From Marine Group I thaumarchaeote SCGC AAA799-O18 (GTDB lineage Archaea; Thermoproteota; Nitrososphaeria; Nitrososphaerales; Nitrosopumilaceae), in contig JOTC01000004.1 in the NCBI GenBank assembly GCA_000746705.1, positions 1 through 20,607 on the forward strand: DNA of 20,607 bases, written 5' to 3'. The notes under the pieces are model-generated. The model ran no database searches and was not told the origin of the DNA. It saw nothing but the letters and a program-made list of their open reading frames with translations. The number at the start of each line of letters is the position of its first letter. Within the stretch, counting starts at the first letter, position 1. Below are positions 17,014 to 20,607 of the stretch, in pieces. The translations under genes were made by a program, and so were the position numbers.

Positions 17014-17430
17014 ATGACGTTGACGGATTGCATATTTTGTGATATTATAAACAAAAAACTACCATGTCACTTAATCTATAATGATAATAATCAAATAGCA
17101 ATTTTAGACAAGTATCCTATAGATATTGGTCACACACTAATTATTACAAAAAAACCACATGAAAAACTAACTGATATGAGTATTGATGAAATAACTGAAC
17201 TGTTTTCTAGAATCCCAAAAATTGTAAATGCGATAATAAAAGCGACAAAAGCTGATGCGTTTAGCATTGCACAAAATAATGGTAAAGCTGCCAAACAAAT
17301 AGTACCACACGTCCATGTTCATATAATACCTAGATACAATGCAACTGGAACATTATGGACGCAAAGAAAAATTATGAAAGATAGTGAGTTGAATGAGCTT
17401 GCGCAAAAAATTCGAAATTTTATAGAGTAA
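17014..17430 (+). CDS. HIT-family nucleotide hydrolase or transferase
   Basis: The 138-residue protein has the histidine-triad signature PHVHVHIIPR, with His99, His101 (likely the covalent nucleophile) and His103. The N-terminus reads DCIFCDIINKKLP, where CxxC (Cys6, Cys9) probably binds zinc as in HinT/FHIT-like proteins. The segment LDKYPIDIGHTLIITKKPHE is also standard. The substrate is probably a nucleotide phosphoramidate or dinucleoside polyphosphate, but it cannot be set from sequence. The ATG at 16996 would lie within or beside the promoter element, so the ATG at 17014 is preferred. It converges with prf1 across 4 bases. Confidence 0.93.
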   Translation: MTLTDCIFCDIINKKLPCHLIYNDNNQIAILDKYPIDIGHTLIITKKPHEKLTDMSIDEITELFSRIPKIVNAIIKATKADAFSIAQNNGKAAKQIVPHVHVHIIPRYNATGTLWTQRKIMKDSELNELAQKIRNFIE

Positions 17431-17434
17431 TGTT

Positions 17435-18715
17435 CTAAGTAGAATAATTTGGATTGTATCGTAAAATTGCACCAATTTTACCCAAGCTTGTTAGCATTGA
17501 ACCAGATTCTGTAGTACCTAAAATAACTTCTATACTTGTTCCGACTTTTGTTGCTAGTAATGCAAGATAATCGATGATATCCTGGTCTGATACTATAATA
17601 TCCTTTGATTTACATGAAGAACAAGGTAAGTTTTGAAATTCTGTTTTAGTCTTTATCACTATTGATTGTTCTACAATTTTATCATCAATATGAAAACATC
17701 TGTTACATTTGACTTCTATTCTAAAGAGTTCAATATTATCAGTAACAATTATCATATCCACAACATTATTTTTTAGATAATTGATAACATCATCAAGACC
17801 GTAAACTCCTAATCCAGAATGACTGTTTATTTGTTTGAACAATTTATCAACGAATTGTTTTTCTTCAACCATTCTAAAATTGGAAAGAATATCTGTTGAT
17901 TTTGTAAAAGCCTCTCTTATTCCTTCTGAGCCAGAATATGATGCATCGATAGTTCCGATTATCATGTCTTGTAATCTATATTCCAAATAATTTTGATTAA
18001 CAAATTCCTCTTTTGTTGGTCCTGGACCAGAAACTATCAATCCTTTGATAGGGTAAATATCAATAAAATATTCTCTAGTGGTGTTAGCCACTCTGGTAAA
18101 ATAATAGCTTATTTCCATCTCTCTTAATTTTTGAAATCTTTTTGCAGATTGACCTCCCTGTCTGTGCTTACCGGCAACACCAGAACTAGTTTCCTTTAAA
18201 ACCTCAATTTTATCTCCATGTAATAATCCCCACCCAGCATCTTTTGCATCTATTGCTAAAAAACCAATTAGATTATCATCCTTTAGCATATCTTTCAGAA
18301 TATCAACATGAAAATGATCATCACACCTGTACAAAAATGTCTTAAGGTCTTTTGGAGGATCAATCTCAAAACTTTTCACAACTTCACTACCTGGAGGTCC
18401 ACCTTCTTCCCTTGGCAGTGCACCGCAAAATATAGCCAAACCACTTTCAGGGGTTTTTTTGTATAACTTCAACCTTTGAATAACTCTTGATAATGAATCA
18501 ACTACATGAGTCCTAGTTAGATCTGACTTTATGTTATCAGCAGTTCCTTGCTCCTCTCTCAAATTAGTTATTACTTCGTGTAACTGCTTCCCCTTTGGAA
18601 TATACACTGTAATTAATTCAGTGCCTCTGCCTGTTATTTTTGATAACTCTTGTAAAGTTTTTCTTATCTTGTAAAGCTTAACTGAATCTTTCTTTTCAAC
18701 ATCAATCTTTTTCAT
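17435..18715 (-). CDS. prf1: Archaeal peptide chain release factor aRF1
   Basis: It recognises all three stop codons in the ribosomal A site and triggers peptide release. Its 426 residues form the eRF1/aRF1 architecture. The N-domain has TADNIKSDLTR (NIKS at 61-64) and YRCDDHF (129-135, the YxCxxxF stop-codon motif). The middle domain has GKHRQGGQSAKRF with the catalytic GGQ at 187-189. The C-domain carries CNRC and CSSC (about 337-368), a four-Cys zinc site found in many archaeal members. Nothing appears altered. Its promoter region is shared with the divergent cbtB-like gene. Confidence 0.97.
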   Translation of the reverse strand: MKKIDVEKKDSVKLYKIRKTLQELSKITGRGTELITVYIPKGKQLHEVITNLREEQGTADNIKSDLTRTHVVDSLSRVIQRLKLYKKTPESGLAIFCGALPREEGGPPGSEVVKSFEIDPPKDLKTFLYRCDDHFHVDILKDMLKDDNLIGFLAIDAKDAGWGLLHGDKIEVLKETSSGVAGKHRQGGQSAKRFQKLREMEISYYFTRVANTTREYFIDIYPIKGLIVSGPGPTKEEFVNQNYLEYRLQDMIIGTIDASYSGSEGIREAFTKSTDILSNFRMVEEKQFVDKLFKQINSHSGLGVYGLDDVINYLKNNVVDMIIVTDNIELFRIEVKCNRCFHIDDKIVEQSIVIKTKTEFQNLPCSSCKSKDIIVSDQDIIDYLALLATKVGTSIEVILGTTESGSMLTSLGKIGAILRYNPNYST

Positions 18716-18747
18716 TTAATATGATCTCAGTTTTTATTCTACCATAA

Positions 18748-18755
18748 CTTAAATA
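18748..18755. promoter_or_regulatory. CTTAAATA / TATTTAAG: TATA element between prf1 and the cbtB-like gene
   Basis: On the plus strand CTTAAATA is centred 26 bases before the GTG at 18778, fitting a leaderless cbtB-like message. On the minus strand the same bases read TATTTAAG, about 36 bases before the prf1 ATG, which would allow a leader of about 10 bases. It may serve both genes. Confidence 0.55.
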
Positions 18756-18777
18756 CGTCTTTTTGATTTGTGGATAT

Positions 18778-18993
18778 GTGACAAATAATAAACAGATCAC
18801 AAGATCTTTGAATTCAACTCCATTTTTTGCGATAACTGTTCTTGCTTTTGTTTTTGTCTTTGGTTTATTTATTGTTGGATACGATCAGGGACATATCTTT
18901 AGTCTTTTACAGGGTGAACAAAGTTTTATCGATCAATTTCTGCATGAATTTACTCATGATTTAAGACATGCCGCAGGATTTCCTTGTCATTAA
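18778..18993 (+). CDS. cbtB: CbtB-like small membrane protein (putative cobalt transporter subunit)
   Basis: The 71-residue protein has one transmembrane helix (about residues 16-35, PFFAITVLAFVFVFGLFIVG), then GYDQGHIFSLLQG and a C-terminal FLHEFTHDLRHAAGFPCH. The HE-x-x-HD-x-RH-x-x-GFPCH end is the hallmark of CbtB, the small subunit of the predicted CbtAB cobalt transporter. Its His/Cys residues likely bind the metal. The start is GTG at 18778: a TTG five codons earlier exists, but the TATA-like box is 26 bases before this GTG. No CbtA follows; the next genes are convergent regulators. Cobalt supply would serve cobalamin synthesis in these archaea (inference). Confidence 0.85.
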   Translation: MTNNKQITRSLNSTPFFAITVLAFVFVFGLFIVGYDQGHIFSLLQGEQSFIDQFLHEFTHDLRHAAGFPCH

Positions 18994-18999
18994 TTGAAA

Positions 19000-19356
19000 C
19001 TATTCTTTGGCTTTAATCCTTAATGGGTAAAGTGTCACTTCAGACTTATCACCATTAACAGAAATATGTGCATTCTTAATTTTACTTCTATAATATTTGA
19101 TTTTTTTTCCTTCGTTTGAAAACTCAAACTTTTCGATTCTCACTAATGTAAGCTTTCTAAGATTGGATAATGTTTTGTAAACTGTTGATAAGGACAACTG
19201 TAATTCTTGGGATATTTTTACTGCATCTTTTGCTTCGCCCACAATTGAAAATAATACCGCATGTGAACAAACTGTTGTTAATGCTTCTATAATGCGCTGA
19301 TTGATATCGTATTCATCCAGTTCCAATAATGTGGGTTTTGGTAGTATTCCTTTCAT
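19000..19356 (-). CDS. Winged-helix transcriptional regulator (second of a tandem pair)
   Basis: The 118-residue protein has an N-terminal helix (LLELDEYDINQRIIEAL), a helix-turn-helix at about 45-70 (DAVKISQELQLSLSTVYKTLSNLRKL) and a wing and strand segment (VRIEKFEFSNEGKKIKYYRSKI), ending in LYPLRIKAKE. This is the ArsR/MarR-like winged-helix fold used by many archaeal one-component regulators. It is a clear paralogue of the gene just upstream, 5 bases away on the same strand. One Cys (Cys30) sits in the first helical region; no metal-binding cluster is evident. The effector and targets are unknown. It converges with the cbtB-like gene across 6 bases. Confidence 0.83.
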   Translation of the reverse strand: MKGILPKPTLLELDEYDINQRIIEALTTVCSHAVLFSIVGEAKDAVKISQELQLSLSTVYKTLSNLRKLTLVRIEKFEFSNEGKKIKYYRSKIKNAHISVNGDKSEVTLYPLRIKAKE

Positions 19357-19361
19357 TATTC

Positions 19362-19691
19362 TCAGTTTGCTGATAATGAAACTATTGGTTCTGGCTTTTT
19401 TATAATTATTTCAGCCTTGCTAATCCTACTACGATAAACCTTAAATTTTCTACCTTTATCAGACATAAAATATTTTTCAACTTTTACCAATGTCAGATAT
19501 TCCAAATCTGATAATTTTTTATAAACTGAGCTTAATGGGATGCGCAAGGAGTTAGAAAGGTCATTTGCTGTTTTACCTCTACGAATAATAGAAAAAATAA
19601 TTGATCTGGATTCAGCATCCGATAATGCCTCAATAACTTTCTGAGTTATATCATATTTTTTTAATTCGGGTAAGGTGATTTTATGACGCAA
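19362..19691 (-). CDS. Winged-helix transcriptional regulator (first of a tandem pair)
   Basis: The 109-residue protein reads like its downstream neighbour: LPELKKYDITQKVIEAL, then a helix-turn-helix (TANDLSNSLRIPLSSVYKKLSDLEYL) and a wing (VKVEKYFMSDKGRKFKVYRSRI), with a shorter tail. It has no Cys. The start codon is TTG at 19691; no ATG is in frame before the wing, and a TATA-like box lies about 25 bases upstream, so a leaderless TTG start is likely. The two genes form one operon and look like a local duplication that has since diverged. Hetero-dimer formation is possible but unproven. Confidence 0.82.
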   Translation of the reverse strand: MRHKITLPELKKYDITQKVIEALSDAESRSIIFSIIRRGKTANDLSNSLRIPLSSVYKKLSDLEYLTLVKVEKYFMSDKGRKFKVYRSRISKAEIIIKKPEPIVSLSAN

Positions 19692-19712
19692 TTATTTTTG
19701 ATTAACATTTAG

Positions 19713-19720
19713 TTATAAAA
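19713..19720 (-). promoter_or_regulatory. TATA-like box for the tandem regulator operon
   Basis: The minus strand reads TTTTATAA, centred about 25 bases before the TTG at 19691. This supports both the unusual start codon and a leaderless message. Confidence 0.6.
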
Positions 19721-19797
19721 GAATATTGTTCATTATTCTAAGAATAGAGAATATGTAATAAATTAAATTTGTTAGTAGTATATCAGTGAGTTCAAAA

Positions 19798-20004
19798 TTA
19801 TGTTACAATATTTTTTAATTTATTTTCGGTCTTAGCTTGTTTAATTTCTCCCATTTTATCAACAATCGTAACAAACAAAATATTTCCATGTCCTCTAACA
19901 CTTGAAATCCATCCCATAACAGTTACATCTGATTTGTCTAAATTATGACCAAGTTCACTCGAATAATGAGTTCTCCTCCATTCTCCTAATTCAGTTTCTA
20001 TCAT
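19798..20004 (-). CDS. Truncated AspRS-like OB-fold protein (N-terminal anticodon-binding part only)
   Basis: The 68-residue frame resembles only the N-terminus of archaeal aspartyl-tRNA synthetase: LGEWRRTHYSSEL, then VTVMGWISSVRGHGNILFVTIVDKMGEI, the OB-fold strands that hold the tRNA-Asp/Asn anticodon. The next part, KQAKTENKLKNIVT, no longer looks like the family, and a stop follows. The catalytic class II domain (over 300 residues) is missing, with no continuation in the 106 bases downstream. A TATA-like box lies 25 bases before the ATG, so it could be expressed. It may be a decayed duplicate of aspS or a small OB-fold protein in its own right; a full aspS must be elsewhere. Confidence 0.68.
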   Translation of the reverse strand: MIETELGEWRRTHYSSELGHNLDKSDVTVMGWISSVRGHGNILFVTIVDKMGEIKQAKTENKLKNIVT

Positions 20005-20025
20005 AATGTGGTTTTTCTGATTGAC

Positions 20026-20033
20026 TATTTATT
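20026..20033 (-). promoter_or_regulatory. TATA-like box for the truncated AspRS-like gene
   Basis: The minus strand reads AATAAATA, centred about 25 bases before the ATG at 20004. It is in the expected leaderless position, so the short frame seems to retain a working core promoter. Confidence 0.55.
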
Positions 20034-20169
20034 ATGATTTTTTTAGAATTTGTCACTTTATGGTAAAATTCAGGTTTGGTGTTACAAAAACACTAGTATA
20101 TTTGTAGCCGGTTTTGCCCAGCTTAGATACATAGTTTCATATTGTGTATTTTTTTAGTAATAGTATAAT

Positions 20170-20607
20170 TTGGTATCAATAGCAACTTTGGGCTCACATT
20201 GTGCATTACAAGTTTTAAAAGGTGCCAAAGATGAGGGATTCAAAACAGTTTTGTTATGTGAGAAAAAAAGGGAGCATCTTTATAGACGCTTTGGGTTTAT
20301 CGACAAAATATTTCTTATGGATTCATTTCTAGATCTGCTTGAAAAAAAATGTGAATCCATGTTACAAGAAAATAATTCTATACTAATTCCTCATGGCACA
20401 CTAGTAGCACAAATGAGTTCAGAGCAAATTGAATCTATTAAAACACCTGTGTTTGGTAACAAGTATATTTTACGTTGGGAATCTGACAGGGCATTAAAAG
20501 AACAGCTAATGAAGGAGGCAAAACTTAACGTTCCAAAATCCATTCCTGATTCTAAACAAATCAATAGTCTTGTCATTGCAAAAAGGCACGGCGCGGCTGG
20601 TGGCAAA
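20170..20607 (+). CDS. purP: 5-formaminoimidazole-4-carboxamide ribonucleotide synthetase PurP (partial, 3' end outside window)
   Basis: This archaeal ATP-grasp enzyme makes FAICAR from AICAR, ATP and free formate, replacing the folate-dependent PurH formyltransferase. The first 146 residues are present: VSIATLGSHCALQVLKGAKDEGF at the N-terminus, ILIPHGTLVAQ (71-81), VFGNKYILRWESDRALKEQLM (94-114) and the nucleotide-binding KRHGAAGGK (138-146) at the window edge. The start is TTG at 20170: an in-frame TAG lies three codons upstream and no ATG precedes conserved sequence. A weak TATA-like CATATTG lies about 28 bases upstream. It is divergent from the AspRS-like fragment. Confidence 0.93.
   Translation, partial: MVSIATLGSHCALQVLKGAKDEGFKTVLLCEKKREHLYRRFGFIDKIFLMDSFLDLLEKKCESMLQENNSILIPHGTLVAQMSSEQIESIKTPVFGNKYILRWESDRALKEQLMKEAKLNVPKSIPDSKQINSLVIAKRHGAAGGK

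Noticed and set aside
18716..18777. Possible cobalamin riboswitch before the cbtB-like gene
   Set aside because: The start codon is about 26 bases after the TATA-like box, so there is no transcribed leader to hold a riboswitch.
20391..20606. Minus-strand frame at the window end
   Set aside because: It is antisense to purP, whose plus-strand product has clear ATP-grasp motifs.

Overview
The window looks like a piece of an AT-rich chromosome from an ammonia-oxidising archaeon of the Nitrosopumilales type (Thaumarchaeota/Nitrososphaerota). The evidence is: an archaeal release factor aRF1 with NIKS and GGQ motifs; a PurP-type purine enzyme and a separate PurS/PurQ/PurL synthase, both archaeal features; TATA-like boxes about 24-30 bp before start codons with almost no leader; several GTG/TTG starts; very short gaps; and several small conserved proteins of the kind seen in marine thaumarchaea. 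The genus is an inference. No mobile element, CRISPR array, rRNA or tRNA was seen.

Layout. Bases 1-629 hold three small genes: a partial membrane protein, a 41-residue Cys/His protein and a DUF1059-like protein. Bases 644-5177 (minus strand) are a purine operon, purQ-purL-purF plus a stand-alone Lrp/AsnC ligand-binding domain, with overlaps of 4-8 bases. A CBS-pair protein (5232-5645, plus) sits between purQ and purS (5650-5910, minus). Upstream of purS lie pyrG and then the compact operon trpEGDCBA (7705-13451, minus), driven by a clear promoter before a GTG-start trpE. No trpF was found in it. After a 240-base AT-rich gap holding a perfect inverted repeat and a tiny zinc-finger-like gene comes ilvD (minus).

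Bases 15635-20004 are a mixed, gene-dense stretch: an unknown 98-residue protein, a membrane-anchored His-rich protein, a small unknown protein, a HIT-family hydrolase, aRF1, a CbtB-like small membrane protein, two tandem paralogous winged-helix regulators, and a short ORF matching only the N-terminal OB-fold of aspartyl-tRNA synthetase. The window ends inside purP, another purine gene.

Functionally this is mostly central biosynthesis: tryptophan, CTP, purines and branched-chain amino acids. Four glutamine amidotransferases (TrpG, PyrG, PurQ, PurF) lie within about 11 kb, and TrpD and PurF both consume PRPP. I found no convincing new multi-gene system. The best leads are the truncated AspRS-like ORF, the inverted-repeat promoter of the 40-residue zinc protein, the CBS gene dividing the FGAM synthase genes, the CbtB/paired-regulator neighbourhood and the Lrp domain overlapping purF.
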